A DNA stretch of 15,743 nt from Zygnema cylindricum (GCA_037447655.1 JBBHKE010002672.1:64001-79743), one strand, 5' to 3'; counted from the first letter of the stretch, positions 1-7,411 are shown. Notes: generated by a model from the letters alone, not told the origin. Numbers and translations are program-made.

Positions 1-8
1 CTATAACC
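1..8 (-). other. Partial primer-binding site of element E (cut by window edge)
   Basis: Read on the minus strand, the bases just beyond LTR E are GGTTATAG, after which the window ends. Seven of eight match the start of the primer-binding site next to LTR D (GGTTATGG). This suggests LTR E here is a 5' LTR whose element continues off the left edge. Eight bases are too few to be sure. Confidence 0.4.
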
Positions 9-160
9 TATTGCAGGTCATGGGCATTTAGACTCGGTTGTGATCCACTCCCACTAGGAGTCACACTTGCACTAGCCGGGATATTCGTCCCAAGAGGAGC
101 AGGTGGAGCACTAGGGCTAATACGAGAACTTGGAACAGGTGCTAAGGCATTATCAAACAT
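8..160 (-). pseudogene. Gag N-terminus of element E, inside the LTR, with stop
   Basis: The minus strand reads ATG at 160 and runs 50 codons to a TAG at 10-8. The product is rich in Ser, Pro, Ala and Gly and low in complexity, beginning MFDNALAPV. It matches the product of 12137-12288 (MSDNGSARG) over its whole length, sharing LGTNIP and SASVTPSGSG. That both copies stay open suggests real coding. The TAG arises where the other copy has CAA, exactly at the LTR/primer-site junction, so this copy is dead. Gag forms the virus-like particle of an LTR retrotransposon; no domain is recognisable in so short a piece. Confidence 0.65.
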
Positions 161-711
161 GTTAGCGGAAGCAAACCAAAAGATAAATGCATAAAAGACT
201 AGATCTATAGTGTAAGATATGTTACTCCAAATGAAAGAGGTCTTTCAACCTAACAAACATGTACAACAAGCAAATCAAAGACAATAGAGCATAAAACACG
301 TTAAACTGCACTAAGTGCTCTCATTTCCTTAACTCTTGTGTAAAATGTACATTCTGTATTGAATTGATCAATCCTAATTGAACTAAATACTCAAATGATC
401 TAGAAAACATATAAAAGATCTAGAAAACATCTAAAACGTATGTACATGGTTCTCCTAAATATCTAACGACAAAAATTGAAGTACTTAGACCAAAATTGTC
501 AAGTAACAATATCTAAACCCAAAAAATCCAAGAGATAAGTTTCACGTCTACATTCATAGGCGGTCGTACACACTAATTTACTTAAAGATAACTATTCAAG
601 TAGATACAACAAAATCCACAATAAATATACCTTATATTGAATAGTTGGTGGTCCAAAAACATTCTAAGTTCTAGACTCAAATTCCTAAGTCTTACTAAAG
701 CTTTATTTTCA
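9..711 (-). mobile_element. LTR of Copia-type family E, minus strand
   Basis: This is an inverted copy of 11609-12288. On the minus strand it starts TGAAAATAAAG at 711 and ends CAATA at 9, where the other copy ends CAACA. Long stretches match by eye, for example around the shared ACATACGTTTTAGATG. It is about 20 bp longer than the plus-strand copy because of a short tandem duplication around TTTTCTAGATCTTTTATATG (about 400-440). The last 152 nt code for the Gag N-terminus. Since a primer-site-like sequence follows, this is probably a 5' LTR. The outer flank (712-716, TATAC on the minus strand) adjoins the 40-bp array, into which the element probably inserted. Confidence 0.8.
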
Positions 712-890
712 GTATAACTTACACAAAATGTTAACGCTAATAATAATTGTTATCTAAATTACACAAACTGTTAGCGCTAACAAAAATTATTACCTAACTT
801 ACACAAACTATTACTGCTAATAGGAATTGATATCTAAATTACACAAACTATTACCGCTAATAAGAATTGCTACATAACTTACACAAACTG
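712..890. repeat. 40-bp tandem repeat array, about four units
   Basis: The units carry the core TTAGCGCTAA or decayed forms, each followed by an AATT-rich spacer and TTACACAAAC. Units with ATCTAAATTACAC alternate with CCTAACTTACAC, giving an ~80-bp dimer. Orientation is the same as 10572-11218 and opposite to 1921-2525. It ends at about 890, where gag sequence on the minus strand begins. Confidence 0.9.
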
Positions 891-957
891 GCCCAGATCC
901 ATTGAAGGTGGGCACCCTAAAGGGTGGGCCCATAACCTTAAATTTTGTGTCCTCTAT
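891..957 (-). pseudogene. Broken gag start of element 1
   Basis: On the minus strand the first codon is ATA (957-955) where LTRs A, B and C have ATG. The frame then reads EDTKFKVMGPP and reaches FNGSG before it is cut at about 891 by the 40-bp array. The intact relative at 5944 begins MEVSEFHVMGPPSKVPIFNG, so the homology is clear. This is the 5' end of the gag whose remainder starts at 2526; the two are now separated by the inversion. The lost start codon and the break make it non-functional. Confidence 0.75.
923..937 (-). other. Primer-binding site, initiator-tRNA anticodon-half type
   Basis: Minus-strand sequence GGTTATGGGCCCACC directly abuts the LTR D end. It is complementary to GGTGGGCCCATAACC, which is the anticodon arm of plant initiator tRNA-Met as I remember it, over 15 of 15 bases. 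Drosophila copia and yeast Ty5 use this kind of half-tRNA primer, unlike most plant Copia elements, which pair with the tRNA 3' end (TGGTATCAGAGC). The tRNA sequence is from memory. Confidence 0.75.
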
Positions 958-1372
958 TGGTCTACCGAATATAAGAACCCTCTAGATAGTATTTAACTAA
1001 CCTACTTCAAACAAAAACCATTGCTGTCCAGAAAGGCAAAACGAAAGTTTGATTGCACCTTTATGCAATCTAGACTCTTCTGAGTCTGTAGCAAAAAGAA
1101 TCACTGAAATCAGCCAACCAACCGATTAATTAGGAGGTAGCAAAGATGCCTAGTTTATACAAACTCTCAAAGAGACAGAGGTCACTACCTACCAGATTCT
1201 CTAAGTCCAAAACCCCTCTCCCAACCCCTATCTACTGACATACGAACCAATCAAATGACTATACGGTACAGAAAGGTACTACGGCGGATGTACTTTTTGT
1301 ACGGCCTGTGTACGTGCCCACTTTAAGTCGTCCTTATGTTCCCTAAAGCCCTGCGACCAAATGTCATCTTTT

Positions 1373-1400
1373 CACGTGGTGCCACGTTATGCCACGTCCA
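1373..1400 (-). promoter_or_regulatory. ACGT/G-box cluster in LTR D
   Basis: CACGTG (1373-1378) is followed by two further CACGT cores at 1383 and 1393. The same place in LTR C has TGACGTGG and CCACGTGG, and LTR B has two ACGTGGC cores. ACGT cores bind bZIP and bHLH factors in plants. A promoter role in the LTR is inferred from this conservation. Confidence 0.4.
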
Positions 1401-1651
1401 TTAACGCCAAAGTGACATTTCCGCGATCTCGGCAAAAATATACTCCATTGAATTAAAACTGACATTAAATGTCGGCCGTCGAAACAAATGTCTGATTCAT
1501 TTGTTTCGTGCAAGATAATCTTCGCACTATATGACACTAGGTTCTATGTTATTTAGTATGCCGTCCCGTTAATCGAATTCATGGTTTTAATAGTGTTTAA
1601 ATATTTATCAAACCTAATGTACCCTAACAGACTTTTACAACAGACTCGTTA

Positions 1652-1696
1652 TAGCTAACGGCTACGCCGCGCTCTGCCGATCAGAGGTTTGAGTCC
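1652..1696 (+). other. tRNA-like A-box/B-box pair, antisense in LTR D
   Basis: TAGCTAACGG at 1652-1661 resembles a pol III A box with one base missing. GGTTTGAGTCC at 1686-1696 matches the B-box consensus GGTTCGANTCC in 10 of 11 positions. The gap between them is 24 nt, shorter than in a normal tRNA, and no acceptor stem is visible, so this is not a tRNA gene. The minus strands of LTRs A, B and C carry related B-box-like sequence at the same place. Confidence 0.35.
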
Positions 1697-1920
1697 TGCA
1701 AAACTCAACCTTTTGTTGAGAGTGACATAAATCACTTTTTAGTCTTGCCTGCTGAGCTAGGAAAGCCATGGCACAGCCACCCTCTCTAGACCTCAATGAC
1801 TACAACAAGTATGGTGGGTAGAGAGAGGAGGTGGAGGCAGGTTGTCGGCCTTTTCCTTGTCCTATTTGTACTAAACTATTTAAACCTAGAAAATACCATA
1901 TAAATCTAATAATTTCAGTA

Positions 1921-1925
1921 GTTAG
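1921..1925 (-). repeat. Target-site duplication of element 1, left copy
   Basis: CTAAC on the minus strand sits directly outside the LTR D start. CTAAC also follows the LTR C end at 10572-10576. Both fall at the same point of the 40-bp unit (GCGCTAAC). This supports LTR D and LTR C as two ends of one insertion, although the word is common in the array. Confidence 0.6.
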
Positions 1926-2525
1926 CGCTAATTGTTTGTGTAAATTAGGGAGAAATTCTTGTTAGCGCTAAAGTTTGTGTAATTTAGATAACAATTCTAG
2001 TTAACGCTAAATGTTTGTGTAAATTATGTAACAATTATTGTTAGTGCTAACAGTTTTGGTGATTTAGATAACAATTTTTGTTAACGCTAACAGTTTCTGT
2101 AAGTTAGATAACAATTTTTGTAAGGGTTAATAGTTTGTGTAAGTTAGGTAACAATTCTCGTTAGAGCTAATAGTTTGTGTAATTTAGGTATCAATTCCTG
2201 TTAGCGGTAACACTTTGTTTTAGTTAGGTTACAATTGTTGTTAGCGCTAACAGTTTGTGTAAGTTAGGGAACAATTCTTGTTAGCGCTAACACTTTGTGA
2301 AATTTAGGTTACAATTGTTGTTAGCGCTAACAGTTTGTGTAAGTTAGGTAACAATTCTTGTTAGGGCTAATATTTTGTGTAAGTTAGGTAAGAATTTCTC
2401 TTAGCGCTAACAATTTGTGTAAGTTAGGTAACAATTTTTGTTAGTGCTAACAATTTGTGTAAGTTAGGTAACAATTCTTGTTAGCGCTAACAGTTTGTGT
2501 AAGTTAGGTAACAATTCGTGTTAGC
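1921..2525. repeat. 40-bp tandem repeat array, about 15 units, flipped
   Basis: The consensus unit is GTTAGCGCTAACAGTTTGTG followed by TAAGTTAGGTAACAATTCTT. Most units keep a 10-12 bp perfect palindrome, GTTAGCGCTAAC. The orientation is opposite to 712-890 and 10572-11218. Units near the right end are closest to the consensus; those at the left are more diverged. It stops abruptly at gag sequence (AAGAATTCC) at about 2526. Confidence 0.92.
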
Positions 2526-3345
2526 AAGAATTCCACCAGGATTTGGAAGAGTAAGGTTTCTTGCAGCAAAATCTGCCTTAGCAGAAAAGGCAGATGATGG
2601 GGACAGCAGTATGTCCGAAACAGGGAAAAGGGAAGGAGACACCCCTCACTCCTGTGTCCATTGTACCGGGAGCGGCGGCCGTGAATAGAGCAGAGACGTT
2701 ACTCAAATGTGGGAGGATGTAAACATGGATGCCAAGAACTTCATTCTAAGGCACTTCACTCAAGATTTGGCCACCCTTCATTGTCACATTTACAAGGTCG
2801 AGGAGTAGTGGGTGAGTTTGGTGGAGATTTATAGAGCTGGAACTATTCAAAAGCTCCAGTTGGCTGAGCAAAAGCTGATAAGTTACACTTACAAATGAGG
2901 AAAGATGTTAGATTACTGTAATGATCTTTCTTGTTTGTATATGGAGATGGAAAGTGCTGGGTGGACAGGTACAATGAAAATGAAAGTTAACACTCTTATC
3001 ATGAAGTTACGAGATGAGTACAAGAACATAGTGTATCGAGTATAGGAAATGCTTGATAGTTCATGGAAATGGAACATAGTGGTCCGGATGATATTTTTGC
3101 AAGAAAACACAATGGAGATTAGGAGAGGAGGAAAGAGCATTCAAGCTCTAGCAGCAAAAGGGGACCAATGGGGGAAGGACACAAAGTAACCGTACAAAGG
3201 GGAAAGAGATCATTCTAGAGGACCAAGGCCTCCAAAGGGTCATTGTCAAATTTGCAAAAAGCGTGGACATTTCATAGCAGATTGTGTCAAGCTGTCAGAG
3301 CTGAGGCTCCAAGAGAAGTGGAGGGGGTTCTTCCGAAGGGAATAA
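2526..3345 (+). pseudogene. Copia gag remnant of element 1 with zinc knuckle
   Basis: Gag is the capsid and nucleocapsid protein that packages retrotransposon RNA. The frame starts mid-protein with RIPPGF, matching the same peptide in the gag at 5944. It continues with a NAKNFILRHFTQ-like block (AAKHFILRHLTQ in the other copy) and EIYRAGTIQKLQLAEQKL, typical of the Copia Gag core. A CX2CX4HX4C nucleic-acid-binding knuckle lies at 3244-3285. In-frame stops occur in the early linker, after VEE (about 2806), after TYK (about 2895), after YRV (about 3043) and after the GDQWGKDTK stretch. The start, LTR and primer site were moved away by the inversion at 891-2526. Non-functional. Confidence 0.85.
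3244..3285 (+). other. Gag zinc knuckle (CCHC)
   Basis: The translation reads CQICKKRGHFIADC, an exact CX2CX4HX4C knuckle. In retroelement Gag this motif binds genomic RNA. It is intact although the surrounding frame is broken. Confidence 0.9.
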
Positions 3346-3895
3346 AAATGCACTTGTGGTCACAAAAGTGATAAGAGAAACTGAGGACGAGTCCTTGGAG
3401 GAGGATGGAGAGGCTCTTCTTGACGTGAGTGTGGAGGAGAAGGAGATATCTCAAAGACAGAAATGTGCCCTTTGAGCAATTCGGGAAGCTCTACGGGAAG
3501 GGTGGATCATTGACTCAGGTGAATCCATGCATATGTGCTATGATAAGGAACTCTTCACTAAGCTAAGAAAAATGCGTTTTATAGAGATAAAGTATGGGAA
3601 TAGGAGAGTGGTTACTACAGATCTAGTGGGGAGAGTAGATCTGAAAGTCTAAGTAAAGGGTAAGACTTCTATACTCACATTCTCAGCTGTAGTCTATATT
3701 CCTCTGCTAAGTAAAAATCTTGTCTCTACGTCTGTGTTAGATGACAAAGAGTTTGAGACCTTCACTAGAAAGGGAGTCTTTACAGCTAAATATGGGGATG
3801 AAGTTTCCTTCACGGCAGATAAGGATAGCCAAGGAATATTTAGGCTTAACCTGGGTAATGAAAGAAGAATGCTTACAATGTTGGTGTCCCTAAGT
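3346..3895 (+). pseudogene. Copia aspartic protease remnant
   Basis: The retrotransposon protease cuts the Gag-Pol polyprotein. The frame contains WIIDSGESMHM with the catalytic Asp-Ser-Gly triplet at 3512-3520, then the YIPLLSKNLVSTSVLDD block that is usual in Copia proteases, then a GIFRLNL segment leading to the integrase. The acidic linker before it (RETEDESLEED) is a common spacer. Stops appear just before the active site (about 3474) and after VDLKV (about 3652), and the frame ends at the TGA near 3898. Positions 3600-3760 are duplicated at 4756-4916. Confidence 0.82.
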
Positions 3896-4755
3896 TGATG
3901 AGTTGGCATAAACGATTGGGGCATCTGCATTTTGATAGGTAGAGGAAATTGAAAAAGCTTGAGGTAGTACAAGACATCCAGTTTGGGGATAATGAAATGA
4001 TGGATGATTGTAGTGCCTGTGCCACATGAAAGGCTCACAGACTTCCCTTTCCCAAAGCCACCACATATAGAGGTGAGAAAGTATTAGATTTTGTCCACAC
4101 TGGTATTCAAGGACTTGCAAAAGTACCTTCGGTTGGAGGAAAGAGGTTTATGATGACAATAACCGATGACTGGTCTAGATACTCTAGAGTCTATTTTCTA
4201 AAAACAAAGTCTAAAGCATCAACTTACTTAAAAGAATATAACGCCTGGAGTGAAAAGTTGCATGAAACCCCCATTAAGAGGATAAAGAGTGAAAGTGGGG
4301 GGCAATATACCTCTATCCAGTTTGAGGAGTATTTTAAAGATGAGAGGGTTCAACACCAGAAAACAGTACCATATAACATGGAACAAAACGGGGTAGCTTA
4401 GAGGCTGAACCAAACAGTAGGAAATAGTGCATGTAGTATGTTGGCCAACGAGAAAATAGTAAAGAGATTTTGGGTAGAGGCCATGAACTGTGCCAACTAT
4501 ATTAAGAATAGAGTCCTTACCTCAGCTGTAAACGGAATGACACCTTATGAGAGGTGGGTGGGAAGGAAACCGGATATCTCTCACCTTAATGTATTCGGTA
4601 GCCAAGTTCACAATCTTGACACGGATAGGAAAAACTGGAAACTAGATGCTAAGGTAAAACCTGGATCATTTGTAGGATATAATGAGGATGTCAAGGGATA
4701 TACAGTCTATGACTTAAGAGAAAAAGATATCATTCCAGTCAAACACGTAGTTGTC
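3896..4755 (+). pseudogene. Copia integrase remnant, all three catalytic residues lost
   Basis: Integrase inserts the cDNA into the genome. The GAG-pre-integrase/HHCC zinc region begins with SWHKRLGHLH at about 3901 and has a Cys pair (CSAC, about 4013). The core follows: TITDDWSRYSRVYFLKTKSK, then PYNMEQNGVA, then FWVEAMNCANYIKNR and a C-terminal VFGSQVH block. The usual HTD is HTG at 4102-4104. The usual second Asp is Glu (KSESGG, 4291-4293). The catalytic Glu of GVAER is a TAG stop (4399-4401). A further stop lies after SACAT (about 4028). After IIPVKHVVVIGE the sequence passes into a protease duplicate, so the linker to RT is missing. Confidence 0.85.
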
Positions 4756-4916
4756 ATAGGAGAGTGGTTACAATAGATCTAGTGGGGAGAGTAGATCTGA
4801 AAGTCTAAGTAGAGGGTAAGACTTCTATACTCACATTCTCAGCTGTAGTCTATATTCCTCTGCTAAGTAAAAATCTTGTCTCTACGTCTGTGTTAGATGA
4901 CAAAGAGTTTGAGACC
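4756..4916 (+). repeat. 161-bp duplicate of the protease region
   Basis: This segment matches 3600-3760 at a constant offset of 1156, with about three differences by hand alignment and no gaps. It starts inside the integrase C-terminal frame and stops at GAGACC, where LTR A begins; the original continues GAGACCTTCACT. It is the flank of a different element copy that LTR A had entered, or a recombination product. Confidence 0.9.
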
Positions 4917-5963
4917 TGTAGAAATTAATGGTTTTAAGTATTTTCTAGGTCTGAAAATAATTATAGAAGCCGAGGCAGTCTATCTCTAACTTCTCTCTCC
5001 AACTCTCAAACTTGTCGCAGTCACTGAGAAATTGGAGAGGAAGCTAGAGCCATGGCTACCTTGGCTATCCTGAGGTTTACGGGAAATTTATATTAGTTAG
5101 GGTTTATTTATTTAAAAGGTATGTGCCGGCGACAGGAATTGATCCTTGTACCTACCGGCCGGCAGACAGGAAATAGCCGGTAGCCTTAGCCGTTAAGTCT
5201 AGGATTCATGTTACGTAGTATATAGTTTGATAATTAATTAAATATGTATACGTACGATTATTCATTTAACTATAATAGATTACGGGATACATAGATCCGG
5301 TAATATATAAAGTACGGATTACGGTACAGACTAAAAATCAATACCGCGCATTTGTTACGTAAGTGAAAAAAATACCGCACATGTATTTATTACGGCTACG
5401 ATTAAATTAGATTCTAATCGGACGGCCGCAATTAGCCCGAGATCGCGGAGGAAGTTTTCGGCGGTTTGTGGCCATCGCCACATCGGATGACGCGTGGCAA
5501 AATTTCGTTGGATCGTGGAATCCCCGGAGATTATGACATCGAATCCGGATATGACATGTTTCGACATTTAGGCCTTGTCGTACAATGTCCGTACCTAAAG
5601 TACACCGGCAGCTGTACTTTTGCGTACGGAACTCAATTCTGATTGGTTCCGTACATCAGTAGATAGAGTCTTTGAGAGAGATATGACTTAGAAAAATTAG
5701 GAGATAGAACCCTCTCTCCCAGAGAGCTTCTGTACAAAAGGTCAACTTTGACCCTCCATAACTTACTGCTCAGGGGAGCAAATTCAGAGATTCTTTTTGC
5801 TATCGACTCAGGGGAGTCTTGTCTTCACAGGGGTGAAGGTGGTTAGAGTTTTTGTCTGCCAAGGTGGCAGTTATTTTTGCTTAAACACAAAGGGGTCAGG
5901 ATTATCCTAGAGGCTTCTTGGAAGCTGTCCACTCAGAGGACTTATGGAGGTCTCAGAGTTTCA
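4917..5963 (+). mobile_element. LTR A, family 1, followed by primer site
   Basis: It begins TGTAGAAATTAATGG and ends GAGTTTCA, about 1047 bp. It shares TATTTTCTAGGTCTRA near the start, the paired GTAC-rich segment, and CTAGAGGCTTC near the end with LTRs B, C and D. It is the most diverged of the four, with a different central part. The Gag start codon lies at 5944, 20 nt before the LTR end. The primer site at 5965 makes it a 5' LTR. No matching 3' LTR or target duplication (AGACC) is seen in the window. Confidence 0.85.
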
Positions 5964-6489
5964 CGTTATGGGCCCACCCTCTAAGGTACCAATATTTAAT
6001 GGAACTGGCTTCATATACTGGGAAAATATGATGATAGGAGCTCTATGCGAAAAAAGGTTTTGGGGGATAATGAGTGGACGATTGGGGCGTCCATCAAGTC
6101 TTCGAATTCCTCCAGGGTTTAAAAGAAGCAGATTCACCAGGAAAGAGGATTCACCTTCAACGGAGGAAACAAAGGAAAGAGAGGTGGTGGACAAAGAAAA
6201 GGAGAAGGAGGCGACCACACCAATAACAACTGGTTTAGCATTCATGTCACCTATTCCAAGGAACGAGGAGAATGATACTAAAACTTGGGACTTCAACAAT
6301 ATGGCGGCAAAGCACTTCATCCTACGCCATCTCACTCAAGGACTTGCATGTCCTCATTTGCAAGTAGAGAGGGCATCCGATCTTTGGATGACTCTCATAG
6401 AGATGTACCGAAGTGGTACGATTCAGCAACAACAGTTGGCTGATATGAAGGATTTAGGTGAGGCAAATACATTTTGGGGATCGAAATAG
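5944..6489 (+). CDS. Open Gag N-terminus fused to a piece of RT (181 codons)
   Basis: Residues 1-165 are Gag: MEVSEFHVMGPPSKVPIFNG, a YWENMM segment, a charged Lys/Glu-rich linker at about residues 65-95, and FILRHLTQGL to YRSGTIQQQQLA, which matches the gag at 2526-2880. From about 6441 it jumps to reverse transcriptase (MKDLGEANTFWG) and stops at 6489. The joint lies where both parents share TGA (gag CTGAGCAAAAG, RT TTGATATGAAG), so a deletion between short matches is likely. The start codon is inside LTR A. It is the longest uninterrupted Copia frame here, but it lacks the zinc knuckle and all enzymes. It could make a Gag-like peptide; whether it does is unknown. Confidence 0.6.
   Translation: MEVSEFHVMGPPSKVPIFNGTGFIYWENMMIGALCEKRFWGIMSGRLGRPSSLRIPPGFKRSRFTRKEDSPSTEETKEREVVDKEKEKEATTPITTGLAFMSPIPRNEENDTKTWDFNNMAAKHFILRHLTQGLACPHLQVERASDLWMTLIEMYRSGTIQQQQLADMKDLGEANTFWGSK
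5965..5978 (+). other. Primer-binding site, initiator-tRNA anticodon-half type
   Basis: GTTATGGGCCCACC lies one base after the LTR A terminal CA. It is complementary to the initiator tRNA-Met anticodon arm over 14 bases and repeats the site next to LTR D. It also codes for Val-Met-Gly-Pro within the Gag frame, so the site doubles as coding sequence. Confidence 0.75.
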
Positions 6490-7282
6490 AGAGAGATACG
6501 GGGAAAGGATTATCAGACTTAATCAGAAAGAAACAATATAAAATATGCTTGAAAAATTCCAGATGGAAAAGGCTAGCAGTTGTACCACTCCCGTGGACTT
6601 TCAAAAAATAAGTGATGGGAGTGTAGAAAGAGGAGTGGATATCTTAGATGATCACATGAGTCTAGAGGAGATAGAGTTTATGAAATATATCCCTTATAGA
6701 TAGGTCGTAGGAAGTTTGATCTATATTATGAACTGTACGACATAGCGGCAGTAGTTGGAGTACTCAAATATTGTCTTAATGATCCTAGGAAGAGAGATTG
6801 AAGGCAGCCAAGAGAGTCATGAGATATCTGGTGGTAACCAGAGAGTTATGGTTGCATTTGGGAGGGGAGCACACTGACATCACTACTAGGAGTGATGCCA
6901 CTTATAGGGACGCACCTATGAGGAGATGCACTCCTAGGTATGTGGTTTTTGTGGGGGAAGGTGTTTGTTGTTGGAGCAGTAAGCAACAGAAGGTGGTTGC
7001 TCAGTCTACTATGGAGGCTAAGTACATGGCTTCTTGTTATGCTGTGAAAGAATTAATGTTGGTAAAGTTCTTGTTGTAAGAACTAGGGTATATGAAGAAG
7101 GGGGTGCATGAAGTGTTTTGTGATAATCAAGTTGCCATCGCAATTGTAGCTAATCCAAAGCATCATTTGAAAGCTAAGCATATGGACATAAGGTTGAGTT
7201 TTGCAAGAGAAAAGTTGAGAATAAAATTGTGAAACTTGTATATAAATCAGATAGAGACATGGTGGCTGATATAATGACAAAG
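6441..7282 (+). pseudogene. Copia RT C-terminus and RNase H, copy 1
   Basis: This 842-bp segment encodes the end of reverse transcriptase (DMKDLGEAN, then LEKFQMEKASSCTTPVD, then YR-stop-VVGSLIYIM) and RNase H. RNase H removes the RNA template during cDNA synthesis. Its Asp sites SDA (6894-6896) and CDNQ (7132-7134) are still there; the STMEAEYMA motif reads STMEAKYMA. Frameshifts follow GEANTFWG, interrupt the CTRPD motif and delete a base of a Trp codon near 6798; a TAA cuts LVKFLL. It matches 8645-9486 with no net indels and about 16 mismatches. At 7282 the sequence jumps straight to an earlier part of RT. Confidence 0.88.
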
Positions 7283-7411
7283 TACACAAGATGAATATTT
7301 AGACTACCTTTCTTAATGGTGAGTAAAACGAAGAGATTTTCATGAGGCAACCAGAGGGATTTTTGGAGGAATGAGAAAAGAGCAAAGTTTGCAGGCTCAT
7401 CAAGTCCTTAT
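7283..7411 (+). pseudogene. Copia RT N-part, before the LTR B insertion
   Basis: The frame reads VHKMNI-stop-TTFLNGE and then MRQPEGFLEE, followed by KVCRLIKSLY. These are typical Copia RT blocks (usually HQMDVKTAFLNG and QPEGF). It belongs to element 1 and is cut by solo LTR B exactly within the KSLYGLKQAP motif, continuing at 8426. Stops follow NI, NGE and EE. The RT region upstream of this point, and the linker to integrase, are missing where the 4756-7282 block joins. Confidence 0.85.
7407..7411 (+). repeat. Target-site duplication of solo LTR B, left
   Basis: CTTAT here and again at 8426-8430. Removing LTR B plus one copy restores an unbroken RT frame reading IKSLYGLKQAP, which fixes both ends of this LTR family to the base. 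Confidence 0.92.

Larger units (their letters stand above)
938..1920 (-). mobile_element. LTR D, family 1, 5' LTR of element 1 (inverted)
   Basis: On the minus strand this runs from 1920 to 938, about 983 bp, and is homologous to LTRs A, B and C. Its first 60 bases match LTR C (9566) far better than LTR A or B, as expected for the two ends of one element. The terminal TG is changed to TA and the terminal CA to AA. A primer-binding site follows, so this is a 5' LTR. The outer flank reads CTAAC, the same as the flank after LTR C. Confidence 0.85.
891..2526. other. Probable ~1.6-kb inversion
   Basis: Flipping this block does three things at once. It puts all 40-bp repeats in one orientation. 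It places LTR D, primer site and gag start directly before the remaining plus-strand gag at 2526. It makes LTR D and LTR C the collinear ends of one element. At the left edge the array would rejoin as AAACTG|GCTAACACG, lacking only 5 bp of the normal unit, with the break near the centre of the TTAGC/GCTAA palindrome. About 90 bp of gag is missing at the other joint compared with the copy at 5944. Confidence 0.7.

Noticed and set aside
1641-1700. A functional tRNA gene in LTR D
   Set aside because: Only box-like pieces are present; there is no acceptor stem and the gap between boxes is too short.
1921-2525. Regular repeats resembling a CRISPR array
   Set aside because: Units are contiguous 40-bp tandem copies without unique spacers, and the setting is eukaryotic.
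5961-6335. Open frame of 124 codons on the minus strand
   Set aside because: It lies antisense to the Gag frame at 5944-6489, has no recognisable motif and crosses the LTR/primer site. Treated as a shadow.
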